This document shows positions 25,436 through 33,291 of a stretch of 64,000 nucleotides of DNA, in pieces (the stretch's first letter is position 1; each line of letters begins with the position of its first letter). Made by a program: the position numbers and the translations under genes. The stretch is from Candidatus Melainabacteria bacterium (GTDB taxonomy: Bacteria > Cyanobacteriota > Vampirovibrionia > Gastranaerophilales > Gastranaerophilaceae). The notes below the pieces were generated by a model that was not told the DNA's origin, ran no database searches, and saw nothing but the letters and a program-made list of their open reading frames with translations. The stretch lies in contig QHMG01000004.1 in NCBI GenBank assembly GCA_003258725.1, forward strand, positions 248,001 to 312,000, in the 5' to 3' direction.

Positions 25436-26320
25436 TTATTCTTCAACAGGAACTGTGTACCCGTGCATATCAAAGATTTTAGACAAGTTTTCTCTTAAGT
25501 CTTTTCTCTTTGAGATGATGTCAACTTGACCGAATTTCAAAAGATATTCGGCAGTTTGGAAGCCTGATGGTAATTTTTGGTGGATTGTTTGTTCAATAAC
25601 CCTCTTACCAGCAAAACCAATTCTAGCACCTTGTTCAGCGATAATGATGTCACCTAAAGTACCGAAACTAGCAGTTACACCACCGTAAGTAGGCTCTGTT
25701 AATAAACAAATGTATAGAACTTTTTCCTCGTCCATTTTTGCACAAGCACAAGAAGTTTTAGCCATTTGCATTAAGCTCAAAGCACTTTCTTGCATTCTTG
25801 CGCCACCAGAAGATGTGATAGCAAGCATAGGAATTTTTCTTTCAGCAGCTTCTTCCATCATTCTAGTAACTTTTTCGCCTACAACGCTACCCATTGAACC
25901 GCCCATAAAGTTGAAATCCATTACGGCAGTTGCAACTTCGTGACCTTCAATTTTACCAATCCCAGTAACAACAGCATCGTTAAGGTTGGTTTTTTCGACA
26001 GCTTCTTTAATTCTATCCTTGTAAGATTCTGTATCAACAAAATTTAGAGGGTCTGTTGGACGAATGTCTGAATACATTTCAACGAAACTACCTTCATCAA
26101 ATAGTTGTTTGATTCTGTCTCTAGCGCCTAATCTGAAGTGATAATCACATTGAGGGCATACGTTTAAATTTTCTTCTAAATCTTTATTTGTTAATTGCGC
26201 TCCACAGTGGACACACTTAGTCCACAAACCTGGGAACGTAATATTTTCTACCTTAGCTTCTGATGAGCGTCGTTCAATTTGCGCTTCTTTTCGCTTATCA
26301 AACCATTCTTGTATACTCAT
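25436..26320 (-). CDS. accD: Acetyl-CoA carboxylase carboxyltransferase subunit beta
   Basis: AccD is the zinc-ribbon partner of AccA. The 294-residue protein has the Cys4 finger CVHCGAQLTN then CPQCDYHF (about residues 36-62), and the crotonase-like core with FMGGSMGSVVGEKVTR, SSGGARMQE and PTYGGVTASFG. The ribosome site AAGGA sits 7 nt before the ATG. It is the first gene of accD-accA-prmA-hypothetical-kdsB; having accD and accA adjacent, rather than scattered, differs from many photosynthetic cyanobacteria, as far as general knowledge goes. Confidence 0.96.
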   Translation of the reverse strand: MSIQEWFDKRKEAQIERRSSEAKVENITFPGLWTKCVHCGAQLTNKDLEENLNVCPQCDYHFRLGARDRIKQLFDEGSFVEMYSDIRPTDPLNFVDTESYKDRIKEAVEKTNLNDAVVTGIGKIEGHEVATAVMDFNFMGGSMGSVVGEKVTRMMEEAAERKIPMLAITSSGGARMQESALSLMQMAKTSCACAKMDEEKVLYICLLTEPTYGGVTASFGTLGDIIIAEQGARIGFAGKRVIEQTIHQKLPSGFQTAEYLLKFGQVDIISKRKDLRENLSKIFDMHGYTVPVEE

Positions 26321-26394
26321 AAACTATCCTTTTTTGTGTCATAAATTATGTTGTTTTGTACCAACTTCTTATAATATTATACATCAAACTGAAA

Positions 26395-27189
26395 TTAGTC
26401 AATCTTTTTTTCAATTGGTTTGCCCAAATAGCGTTTAACATTGTCTGACAGCTGAATATTTTGTATTGCTAAATTGTATTTTTTTAAATCAGCAATGTTT
26501 GTCTGTTCTGTCAACAAATCTTTTTTAGGAACACTCGGACTTAGTGAATTTTTAACCTGCTCAAACTCGCTAGGGTTGTTTTGCAGAATGACTTTTGTAA
26601 TAATTTCATCTGGATTATTTGAACCTATTTTGTATTTAGAAGAAAGGTTTGCAACGCTTGTACCTTGCTCTAGCTTGTAAAGCCATTGAATAGAGGTTTT
26701 GTCACGAGGCGAAAGTGATACAACACCGTATTTGTGCGGAGTGTACATAATATCTGTATCATAAGGACTATGTCCTAAACCTAAAGCGTGACCGATTTCG
26801 TGCAAAATTGTATGGTAAACTTCTTCTTCAGCCATATATCGTTGGCACATTACTCCATCTGAAAGTCCGATTGAAACTTCTGCACCATAAAGCCTGTTTG
26901 TTGCATCAAAACTAAATTTGCAATGTCCAAGAGCTTTGCGGTCAATGCGTCGCCATTCAACATTGATGTTTGAACTTAATAAATTATCTACAAGTACAAA
27001 GCGAACACGCCCCATACTTGCTCTTTCCCATTCTTCGCAAGCCTTAATGACCATTTGTTTGTATAAATAATCTTGTCCTTGCTTTGAATAAAACTTCATA
27101 GGAGCAATAAAAACATTTAAAGGCATAAACGTCCAGCGCAACAGCCCTTTACTTTTAAAACTTTCGTTCAAATAAGTTTTCATTTCCAT
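26395..27189 (-). CDS. Matrixin-like zinc metalloprotease (metzincin)
   Basis: A probable peptidase of the M10/matrixin group. From the ATG at 27189 the protein is 264 residues. It has the metzincin zinc motif HEIGHALGLGH (residues 130-140, zinc His130, His134, His140, catalytic Glu131) and the Met-turn DIMY (Met148). A longer frame would start at 27312 inside the opposite ybaB gene and is not credible. No signal peptide is visible, which is odd for this usually exported class. The ATG has no ribosome site; TTGTCA, 17 nt and TACAAT end 6 nt before it, predicting a leaderless mRNA. The C-terminal 100 residues are unassigned. Confidence 0.82.
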   Translation of the reverse strand: MEMKTYLNESFKSKGLLRWTFMPLNVFIAPMKFYSKQGQDYLYKQMVIKACEEWERASMGRVRFVLVDNLLSSNINVEWRRIDRKALGHCKFSFDATNRLYGAEVSIGLSDGVMCQRYMAEEEVYHTILHEIGHALGLGHSPYDTDIMYTPHKYGVVSLSPRDKTSIQWLYKLEQGTSVANLSSKYKIGSNNPDEIITKVILQNNPSEFEQVKNSLSPSVPKKDLLTEQTNIADLKKYNLAIQNIQLSDNVKRYLGKPIEKKID

Positions 27190-27195
27190 ACTTTT

Positions 27196-27224
27196 ATTGT
27201 ATAATATTTTTTGCGAGTTGACAA
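27196..27224 (-). promoter_or_regulatory. Promoter predicting a leaderless metzincin mRNA
   Basis: TTGTCA (27224-27219), 17 nt, TACAAT (27201-27196), then 6 nt to the ATG at 27189. TATAAT on the plus strand at 27199-27204 overlaps it and could serve ybaB, giving a compact divergent promoter. Confidence 0.6.
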
Positions 27225-27261
27225 CTCGGGGGAAATAATCGTTAAAAAAGGAGATTTGCCA

Positions 27262-27597
27262 ATGAACATGGGTCAAATGATGCAAATGATGCAAAAGGCA
27301 CAAACTATTCAAAAGAAATTACAAGAAACTCAAGAACAACTAGCTCAATCTGAATTTACAGGCGAAGCAGGTGGTGTTGCTGTTACTTGCGACGGTCAAG
27401 GTAAATTCAAATCAATAAAAATTTCTAAACAAACAATTAATCCTGAAAACCCTGATTCTGTTGATGATGATACAATCGAAATGTTAGAAGATGTTATCAC
27501 AACTGCAATTAAACAAGCAACAGAAACAGCTTCAAAAGAAATGGAAACAAAAATGAAGGCTGTTACAGGTGGCATCAGTATTCCAGGACTTTGCTAA
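27262..27597 (+). CDS. ybaB: YbaB/EbfC-family nucleoid-associated protein
   Basis: A small DNA-binding protein that coats the nucleoid. The 111-residue product from the ATG at 27262 (AAAAGGAG ribosome site) has the long N-terminal helix MMQKAQTIQKKLQETQEQL, the strand pair EFTGEAGGVAVTCDGQGKF and the C-terminal helix ending GGISIPGLC. It precedes recR by 15 nt, the classic ybaB-recR pair. Its first residues are Met/Gln-rich with a repeated MMQMM pattern. Confidence 0.93.
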   Translation: MNMGQMMQMMQKAQTIQKKLQETQEQLAQSEFTGEAGGVAVTCDGQGKFKSIKISKQTINPENPDSVDDDTIEMLEDVITTAIKQATETASKEMETKMKAVTGGISIPGLC

Positions 27598-27612
27598 GAG
27601 GGTAATTAGTTA

Positions 27613-28209
27613 ATGATTTATCCAAAATCAATAGCAACTTTAATTGAGCAATTTCAAAAGTTTCCGTCAGTAGGACCGAAATCTGCTCAAAGAATGGCAT
27701 TTCACTTGTTGAAAATGCCTGTGTCAGAGGTGGAAAAATTTGCAAGAGCTGTTGTCGAGGCTAAACAAAGCACAGTAGCGTGTGAAATTTGTTATAACCT
27801 ATCTTCAACAAGTCCTTGTGAAATTTGCTCATCTACAACTCGTGATAGGAGTACAATTTGCGTAGTTGCAGAGACAAAAGACCTTATTGCTATTGAAAAA
27901 ACAAACGAATACAAGGGTTTGTATCACGTTTTGCAGGGTTTAATCTCTCCAATTGACGGTATTGGTGCGGAAGATATCCGAATAAAAGAGCTTTTGAGCC
28001 GTTTGACAGATGAGAGTATAAAAGAATTGATATTGGCACTAAGCCCTTCAGTTGAAGGTGAGGCAACAAGTTTGTATTTGACAAAACTGGTAAAACCTTT
28101 TGGAATAACCGTTTCAAGAATTGCTTTTGGTTTACCTGTGGGTACAGACTTAGAATTTGCAGATGAAATTACACTAGCAAAAGCCCTAGAAGGCAGAAGA
28201 GAAGTATAG
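27613..28209 (+). CDS. recR: Recombination mediator RecR
   Basis: RecR acts with RecO (and RecF) to load RecA on gapped DNA. The 198-residue protein has the N-terminal helix-hairpin-helix FPSVGPKSAQRMAFHLL, the zinc finger CEICYN then CEICSS (about residues 57-75), the Toprim domain with ICVVAETKDLIAIE (about 83-96) and the Walker-like end LPVGTDLEFADEITLAKAL. The length equals the family norm. It follows ybaB by 15 nt. Confidence 0.96.
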   Translation: MIYPKSIATLIEQFQKFPSVGPKSAQRMAFHLLKMPVSEVEKFARAVVEAKQSTVACEICYNLSSTSPCEICSSTTRDRSTICVVAETKDLIAIEKTNEYKGLYHVLQGLISPIDGIGAEDIRIKELLSRLTDESIKELILALSPSVEGEATSLYLTKLVKPFGITVSRIAFGLPVGTDLEFADEITLAKALEGRREV

Positions 28210-28239
28210 AGCAAATATATGGAAGTAAACAAAACTAAA

Positions 28240-28315
28240 TGTCATTCTGAACTTGTTTCAGAATCTCATAACCCTTCCAATAAAAAATTAAACTTCCGTC
28301 ATACCACACTTGACA
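28240..28315. repeat. Short palindromic intergenic repeats
   Basis: TGTCATTCTGAACTTGTTTC continuing AGAATCTC (28240-28267) and a second, shorter unit GTCATACCACACTTG (from 28298). They belong with the units at 1045-1112 and 40345-40371. Confidence 0.65.
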
Positions 28316-28344
28316 TACGCTCAAAAATAGTAAATAATATAGGT

Positions 28345-28400
28345 GTAGGGCGAAGCTCCTAAGACGGGCAAAATGCTTAAGAGCTTTCTTCGCACCCTAC
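28345..28400. terminator. Long imperfect hairpin after the 21-residue peptide gene
   Basis: Arms GTAGGGCGAAGCTC (28345-28358) and GAGCTTTCTTCGCACCCTAC (28381-28400), with bulges in the longer arm. It begins 3 nt after the peptide stop codon on the minus strand. No clear T-run follows, so it may be an RNA structure rather than a strong terminator. Confidence 0.5.
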
Positions 28401-28403
28401 GGT

Positions 28404-28469
28404 TTACAATTTTAATGCTATTACTGCGACAGTTAATGCTAGTAATAGCATTATTATTTTGTTCACCAT
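28404..28469 (-). CDS. Very small hydrophobic peptide gene (21 residues)
   Basis: The frame encodes MVNKIIMLLLALTVAVIALK plus Leu, a single membrane-spanning helix with Lys at both ends. The ribosome site AAAGGAGG lies 8 nt before the ATG and is among the strongest in the window. A promoter with an extended -10 (TGATATAAT, hexamer at 28556-28551) lies about 80 nt upstream, and a long hairpin follows the stop. The compact promoter-SD-peptide-hairpin unit supports a real gene. It could be a type I toxin-like membrane peptide or a small regulatory membrane protein; no antisense RNA promoter was identified. Confidence 0.55.
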   Translation of the reverse strand: MVNKIIMLLLALTVAVIALKL

Positions 28470-28550
28470 AGCAAATACCTCCTTTCTGTCTAATTTCTTC
28501 GTAATCGTTGTGTGACAGAAGTTAGCATTGTGCTAAGCCCTACAAAAATT

Positions 28551-28580
28551 ATTATATCAAAAGTGTATTAATGTGCATAT
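28551..28580 (-). promoter_or_regulatory. Promoter of the peptide gene with a motif shared with 43004
   Basis: On the minus strand the sequence runs ATATGCACATTAATACAC and, 17 nt after TATGCA, TATAAT with an extended TG. The 13 bp ATATGCACATTAA is identical upstream of the paralogue gene starting at 42867 (43004-43016), also followed by a TATA-like hexamer. Confidence 0.5.
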
Positions 28581-28621
28581 ATGTAAATTTTTATAAATAT
28601 TATTATAGTCTTAATGCCTTA

Positions 28622-28650
28622 TTGTCTAAAATAGTAATTTAATCTATAAT
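28622..28650 (+). promoter_or_regulatory. Promoter predicting a leaderless ABC-ATPase mRNA
   Basis: TTGTCT (28622-28627), 17 nt, TATAAT (28645-28650), then 6 nt to the ATG at 28657. No ribosome site fits between, so transcription should start at or next to the A of ATG. Confidence 0.65.
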
Positions 28651-28656
28651 ACCAAT

Positions 28657-29670
28657 ATGACAAAACCCGTTTTAGAAATTAAAAATTTGAATGTTCAATA
28701 TAAGACAAAAGGCACTGTTTTTAATAAAGAAAAAGTTGTAAATGCTGTAAATGACCTTAATTTGTCAGTTGAAAAAGGTGAAATTATTGCCGTTGCGGGT
28801 GAGTCAGGGTGTGGAAAATCAACTCTTGCAAGTGCTATTTGTCGTTTAATCCCTGTGACATCTGGTGAAATTCTGTTTCATGGGGTTGATATTCTAAAAT
28901 TAAAAGGCAAAAAACTGAAGGTCTATCGACAAGCCTTGCAAATGATTTTTCAAAATCCTTATTCTAGCTTGAACCCAAAGAAAAAAGTTTTTGATATTTT
29001 AAAAGAACCGCTAGATGTAAATAGCGAATTATGTACATATTCAGAGGATTTTAGACCTCTTTATGAGTTTTCTAAAGACGAAATTAAAAACTTGATTTTG
29101 CAGGTTGCAGAGTCTGTTGGACTTGATGAAAATGCGTTGAAACTCTATCCACACGAATTTTCAGGCGGTCAAAGACAAAGAATTGCAATTGCAAGAGCCT
29201 TGATGATGAAGCCGGAGTTTATTATTGCTGACGAACCTGTAAGTGCTTTAGACGTTAGTATTCAAGCTCAAATTATCAATTTGCTTCTGAACTTGAAAAA
29301 AGAATTGGATTTGACTGTAATCTTTATTTCACACGATATGAACGTAATTCGACAAATTGCGGATAGAGTTGCAATTATGTATTTAGGCAAAATTGTTGAA
29401 ATTGGAACGACTGACCAAGTGTTTAAATTTCCTCAACACCCTTATACAAGAGCGCTTTTGAGTGCTGTGCCAAGTTTTGATAAAAAAGATAACAATATTA
29501 TTTTGAAGGGCGACTTACCTTCACCAACAGACTTGCCAACAGGTTGTAAATTCCATACTCGTTGCCAATATTGTATGGAAAAATGCAAAGAAGAAGAACC
29601 AGAGTTGAAAACTTTTTATGAACAACATCGAGTTGCATGTTTTTTAAATGATGATAATAATGATTTGTAA
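28657..29670 (+). CDS. Oligopeptide/dipeptide ABC transporter ATP-binding protein (OppF/DppF type)
   Basis: The energising subunit of a peptide or nickel importer. In its 337 residues: Walker A GESGCGKST (48-56), Q-loop MIFQNPYSSLNPK, signature SGGQRQRIAIARAL, Walker B FIIADEPVSALD and the H-loop ISHD. The C-terminus carries the peptide-transporter extension FPQHPYTRALLSAVPS and the cysteine cluster GCKFHTRCQYCMEKC. No permease, binding protein or OppD partner is adjacent, so it must work with genes elsewhere. The predicted promoter ends 6 nt before the ATG (leaderless). Confidence 0.92.
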   Translation: MTKPVLEIKNLNVQYKTKGTVFNKEKVVNAVNDLNLSVEKGEIIAVAGESGCGKSTLASAICRLIPVTSGEILFHGVDILKLKGKKLKVYRQALQMIFQNPYSSLNPKKKVFDILKEPLDVNSELCTYSEDFRPLYEFSKDEIKNLILQVAESVGLDENALKLYPHEFSGGQRQRIAIARALMMKPEFIIADEPVSALDVSIQAQIINLLLNLKKELDLTVIFISHDMNVIRQIADRVAIMYLGKIVEIGTTDQVFKFPQHPYTRALLSAVPSFDKKDNNIILKGDLPSPTDLPTGCKFHTRCQYCMEKCKEEEPELKTFYEQHRVACFLNDDNNDL

Positions 29671-29792
29671 TTTTTTCTCTATAAAATTCTGAGTTAAAAT
29701 GATTTTTAAAATAAATTTTTGAAAAAATTAAACAAAATTAAACATAATGTTATGCTTCAGCATTTCTTTTACATTTTGTCCGTAAAAAATCG

Positions 29793-29822
29793 TACGTAAA
29801 AATGCGTACGTATTTCTACGTA
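29793..29822. repeat. Near-perfect 30-bp palindrome with three TACGTA cores
   Basis: The segment begins TACGTAAAAATGCG, has CGTACG at its centre and ends TTTCTACGTA. Fourteen of fifteen arm positions pair if one G-T is allowed. It lies in the 337-bp gap between the ABC gene and yajQ; the remainder of that gap shows only AT-rich sequence. It may be a protein-binding site or an RNA hairpin. Confidence 0.5.
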
Positions 29823-30007
29823 CATGCACACTTGAAATCCTTGTTAATTAGTTTCATACAGATTTTAAAACGATTTTTGACTATTATAGCCTAGCTTTTA
29901 GCGATTAAATAAGCCTAATGCTATTTTAAATATTACTTTTTAGATTTTTAGCCAAAAATTTGGATAATATAATATTCATGTTACAATTAAAGAAAAAGGA
30001 GTTAAAA

Positions 30008-30508
30008 ATGGCAAAAGATTCAAGTTTTGACATCGTTTCAGAGTTTGACAAACAAGAATTGGTGAACGCAGTTGACCAAGTAAAGCGTGATATCACATCT
30101 CGCTTTGACTTGAAGAACTCAAAATCAGATGTAGTTTTAGACGGCGAAAAGTCAATCACAATCACTACTGAAGACGATATGAAGTTACGAAATATATATG
30201 ATATTTTACAATCAAAATTGGTTAAAAGAGGCTTAAGCATTAAGATTTTAGACCCTCAAAAGCTGGAAGATGCCTTAGGTGGCGCTGTTCGACAAGTTTA
30301 CCTTTTAAGAAAAGGTTTAACTCAAGAACTAGCTAAGAAAATTGTTGCCGATATAAAAGACTCTAAAATAAAGGTACAGGCTTCAATTCAGGGGGATCAA
30401 GTTAGAGTTTCAGGCAAAAGCAGAGATGATTTGCAAGAAGTAATTGCAATGTTACGCAAAAACGAAGACAAATACGATTATCCATTGCAGTTCCAAAACT
30501 ACAGATAG
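30008..30508 (+). CDS. YajQ-family nucleotide-binding protein
   Basis: YajQ proteins have two ferredoxin-like folds; some members bind cyclic di-GMP, others nucleic acid. From the ATG at 30008 (AAAAGGAG ribosome site) the product is 166 residues starting MAKDSSFDIVSEFDKQELVN. It contains the typical ITSRFDLKNSKSDV, the central LGGAVRQVYLLRKGL and the final YDYPLQFQNYR. It stands 8 nt upstream of nanE, probably in one transcript. A link to the diguanylate cyclase at 13539 is possible but not shown by sequence. Confidence 0.93.
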   Translation: MAKDSSFDIVSEFDKQELVNAVDQVKRDITSRFDLKNSKSDVVLDGEKSITITTEDDMKLRNIYDILQSKLVKRGLSIKILDPQKLEDALGGAVRQVYLLRKGLTQELAKKIVADIKDSKIKVQASIQGDQVRVSGKSRDDLQEVIAMLRKNEDKYDYPLQFQNYR

Positions 30509-30516
30509 AGGGCATT

Positions 30517-31203
30517 ATGGGCGTTATTGAAACCTTAAAAAATAAAGTTGTAGTTTCTTGTCAAGCAATGCCGAATGAGCCTCTATACCGTGAAGAATGT
30601 ATGCTTGCGATGATGAAATCTGTTCTAAACGGCGGTGCTGGCGGTTTACGTGTTGCTGGTGCAAGAGATGTTATGAATGCAAAAAAGATAACAAATGTGC
30701 CTGTAATCGGCTTAACAAAACCAGATGAGATACCTGCAAACTGGAAGGAAATCGTGTATATTACACCTTCTTTGAAACATGTAGGGTTCTTGATTAAAGC
30801 TGGGGCAGATGTTATTGCGTTTGATGGCACAAGCAGAAAGCACGAAAATTGCACTCTAGACGAGATTATTAAGCTGATTAGCATAAACAAACGTATCTCA
30901 ATGGCAGATATATCAACTGTTGAAGAAGGTATTAATTGTGAAAAACTAGGTGTTGATATGGTTTCAACAACCTTAGCTGGCTATACTCAATTTTCACCGC
31001 TAAAAGGCGACGGTCCAGACTTTGAATTACTAGAAGAATTGGTTAAAAGCGTTAAAATACCTGTCGTTTTAGAAGGTCGAATTTGGGAACCAGAACAAAT
31101 AGACAAAGCGTTTAAAATTGGTGCACATTGCGTGGTTATTGGCTCTGCGATTACACGTCCACAACTTATTACAAAGCGTTTTGTTCAAAGAAAGGAAAAA
31201 TAA
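30517..31203 (+). CDS. nanE: N-acetylmannosamine-6-phosphate 2-epimerase
   Basis: NanE converts ManNAc-6-phosphate to GlcNAc-6-phosphate in sialic acid and ManNAc catabolism. The 228-residue TIM-barrel protein has VVSCQAMPNEPLYRE at the N-terminus, GLRVAGARDV, VIGLTKPDE, the phosphate-site stretch DVIAFDGTSRKHE, MADISTVEEG and VVLEGRIWEPEQ. Its stop overlaps the nanK start as TAATG. No sialic acid lyase (nanA) or sialic transporter is in the window, so the substrate may be ManNAc itself or come from genes elsewhere. Confidence 0.93.
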   Translation: MGVIETLKNKVVVSCQAMPNEPLYREECMLAMMKSVLNGGAGGLRVAGARDVMNAKKITNVPVIGLTKPDEIPANWKEIVYITPSLKHVGFLIKAGADVIAFDGTSRKHENCTLDEIIKLISINKRISMADISTVEEGINCEKLGVDMVSTTLAGYTQFSPLKGDGPDFELLEELVKSVKIPVVLEGRIWEPEQIDKAFKIGAHCVVIGSAITRPQLITKRFVQRKEK

Positions 31204-32075
31204 TGAAGGCACTTGCATTTGACGTTGGTGGTACAAAAATATATTCAGCTGTAATTGATGACAAAGGAAACTTTGTTACAGAGGTTGAAAAGCACTCTAC
31301 ACCAAGAGATTTGGGTAAAATTAGAGAAATATTTTTGTCTGTAATTGCAAAACATAATTCAGAAATTGATGCAATAGCATTTTCAACTGCGGGAGCTTGT
31401 AATAATGCTCATACAGGCATTTTAGGCTCAACAGGCAATATGGTTGAAGGTTATAGTAAATTTGATTTTCAATCTTTGTCATCTACAAAACCTGTATATG
31501 TTGAAAACGACGCCAATTGCGCAGCGTGGGCGGAACATACTAACGGTGCATCAAAGGGTATGTCTAATTCAATTATGCTAACTCTTGGAACAGGCGTAGG
31601 TGGTGGAATTATCCTTAATGACAAGCTATATAAGGGTAAATCAGGTGCTGCTGGTGAAATGCACTTTAAAATGCGTACAGATAAGCATAGACATTGCACT
31701 TGCGGAAGTTACGATTGTTTTGAAGTCTATACATCAGGCACAGGCTTAAAAATGACAGCTGAGGAAATGCTAAATAACCCTAATGTAACGACTTACGACG
31801 TTATTGATGGCGTAAACGCAGGTGACGAAAAGATGAAAGCAGTTTTTGGTAAATGGCAAAATGACATTTTAGAAGGCTGTATTGGGTTGTCGAACATCTT
31901 TGATCCCGATTGTATCGTATTTTCAGGTTCGATGGCTCAATTTATTGATGTTGATTATCTTGAAAAGGCTACAAATGCTGAAATTATTACTCAACCAATA
32001 AAAATTCTTAAAGCTACAACAGGTAATTATGCCGGTATGATTGGCGCTGCGCTTTTGGCTTTAGGAGGTAAGTAG
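31203..32075 (+). CDS. nanK: ROK-family sugar kinase, probably N-acetylmannosamine kinase
   Basis: Phosphorylates ManNAc to the substrate of NanE, judged by the gene pairing. From the ATG at 31203 the product is 290 residues: FDVGGTKIYSAVID (ATP phosphate loop), ENDANCAAWAE (catalytic Asp), LTLGTGVGGGII, and the ROK zinc motif with HCTCGSYDCFEVYTSG (about residues 162-177). Translation is coupled to nanE through TAATG. ROK kinases vary in specificity, so glucose or GlcNAc kinase activity is possible, but adjacency to nanE favours ManNAc. Confidence 0.86.
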   Translation: MKALAFDVGGTKIYSAVIDDKGNFVTEVEKHSTPRDLGKIREIFLSVIAKHNSEIDAIAFSTAGACNNAHTGILGSTGNMVEGYSKFDFQSLSSTKPVYVENDANCAAWAEHTNGASKGMSNSIMLTLGTGVGGGIILNDKLYKGKSGAAGEMHFKMRTDKHRHCTCGSYDCFEVYTSGTGLKMTAEEMLNNPNVTTYDVIDGVNAGDEKMKAVFGKWQNDILEGCIGLSNIFDPDCIVFSGSMAQFIDVDYLEKATNAEIITQPIKILKATTGNYAGMIGAALLALGGK

Positions 32076-32076
32076 A

Positions 32077-32295
32077 TTGGGTAAGGCTAAAAAACGCAGT
32101 ATTACCTTAGGTAAACATCAGCAAATACCTTTAATGACTCGTGAGAACGCAATTAAAGAGGTGGTAAGACGTTTCAAACACAATGAAGACGTGATTGATT
32201 TGGTCACATTATTTGGGTTATCAGCAGAGGAACTACTTGAGGGTGGTGCTTTGTATGAGGAAGTTAAAGCTATTGAGGGTATTTTAGATGTTTAA
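32077..32295 (+). CDS. Small unknown protein with TTG start
   Basis: No family is recognised. The 72-residue soluble product starts at TTG behind a perfect GGAGG (8 nt) that lies inside the end of nanK. It has a basic N-terminus (GKAKKRSITLGKHQQ) and a helical acidic body with ENAIKEVVRRFKHNEDVIDL then LFGLSAEELLEGG. The helix-turn-helix look is not enough to call a DNA-binding domain. It overlaps the next gene by 8 nt, so it is translated within the nanE-nanK-prenyltransferase operon. Confidence 0.65.
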   Translation: MGKAKKRSITLGKHQQIPLMTRENAIKEVVRRFKHNEDVIDLVTLFGLSAEELLEGGALYEEVKAIEGILDV

Positions 32296-33262
32296 GAAAA
32301 TTGGGTTTTGGTTAGAAAATTCAAGGGTTTTCACACTTCCAATGTCTATTTTTTCTTGGCTTGTAGTGTTTACGTTTGGTGTATCAAGTCATGGTAATGT
32401 TTTTTATGGTATTTTAGCCTTAATCGGAATTTGTTGTTGTCAATTGGCAACAAATTTATTTGATGACTATTTAGACTACCAAAAGTTAATAAAATTAGGT
32501 ACTTTAGAGCATCAAACAAAATCAAAATGTGCTTATATTACAAAAGGAGAGGCAACTTTAGACGATGTTTTAAGGATTGTGTTCTTATATTGTTCAATTG
32601 CGTGTATAATTGGGGCATTTTTGTTATGGAAAACAGGCTATCCAGTTGCGATATTTGCTTTTCTAGGTGCAATTTTTGTATTAACTTATGCAAAATGGTC
32701 AAGCGCCGGAATTGGTGAAATTGCGGTGGGTTTGGCATTTGGACCGATTTTGTTTGGCGGTGTTTATTGGGTTATGACTCAAACCTACAGTATGGAAGTT
32801 TTTTTGATTGGTACAATCGTCGTAATGTTTACTATTGGGCTTTTGTACACAAATTCCTTGTTAGATTTTGATGGTGATAAAGTTTCTCATAAAAAAACAT
32901 TATGTAGTCGCTTCAAGGACAAGGATAAAGCGGTTTCTGGGCTTGGAATAATTTATGGTTGTGCCTATGGTTTATTGATTTATGCAGTTGCATCAAAACA
33001 ATTTGCACCAATGTTTTTAATTGTATTTTTTACTGTGCCTTTTGTAGTGGAATTAATGGTTTCACTGTTGTTATTCAACGAAAACAAAACTTATATTCCA
33101 AGAAAAAAACTATGGCATTTTCCGTTTGAAGGATTTGAAAAAATTCGACAAAAAGATGAAAGCATTGCAAGTTTTAGGTTTAGAATGTATCAAGCTAGAA
33201 ACCTTATGATATATGCATCTGTGCTAATTTGTATTGCTAAAATTTTAAGTGTATATTTTTAA
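32288..33262 (+). CDS. UbiA-family prenyltransferase (MenA-like)
   Basis: A membrane enzyme joining a polyprenyl diphosphate to an acceptor. The 324-residue protein has about eight hydrophobic segments and the two metal-binding acidic motifs: NLFDDYLDYQ (about residues 56-65) and LLDFDGDKVSHKKTL (about 195-209). The first motif reads N-x-F-D-D-x-x-D, close to the 1,4-dihydroxy-2-naphthoate prenyltransferase form, so menaquinone synthesis is the likeliest pathway. Other quinone or heme pathways cannot be excluded. It overlaps the preceding small gene by 8 nt. Confidence 0.82.
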   Translation: MFKKIGFWLENSRVFTLPMSIFSWLVVFTFGVSSHGNVFYGILALIGICCCQLATNLFDDYLDYQKLIKLGTLEHQTKSKCAYITKGEATLDDVLRIVFLYCSIACIIGAFLLWKTGYPVAIFAFLGAIFVLTYAKWSSAGIGEIAVGLAFGPILFGGVYWVMTQTYSMEVFLIGTIVVMFTIGLLYTNSLLDFDGDKVSHKKTLCSRFKDKDKAVSGLGIIYGCAYGLLIYAVASKQFAPMFLIVFFTVPFVVELMVSLLLFNENKTYIPRKKLWHFPFEGFEKIRQKDESIASFRFRMYQARNLMIYASVLICIAKILSVYF

Positions 33263-33291
33263 TGTATAATTAAAGAAAAAAGGAAGAATAA

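Noticed and set aside
27190..27312. Longer N-terminus for the metzincin
   Set aside because: It would run into the ybaB coding region on the opposite strand, lacks a ribosome site, and the promoter lies inside it.
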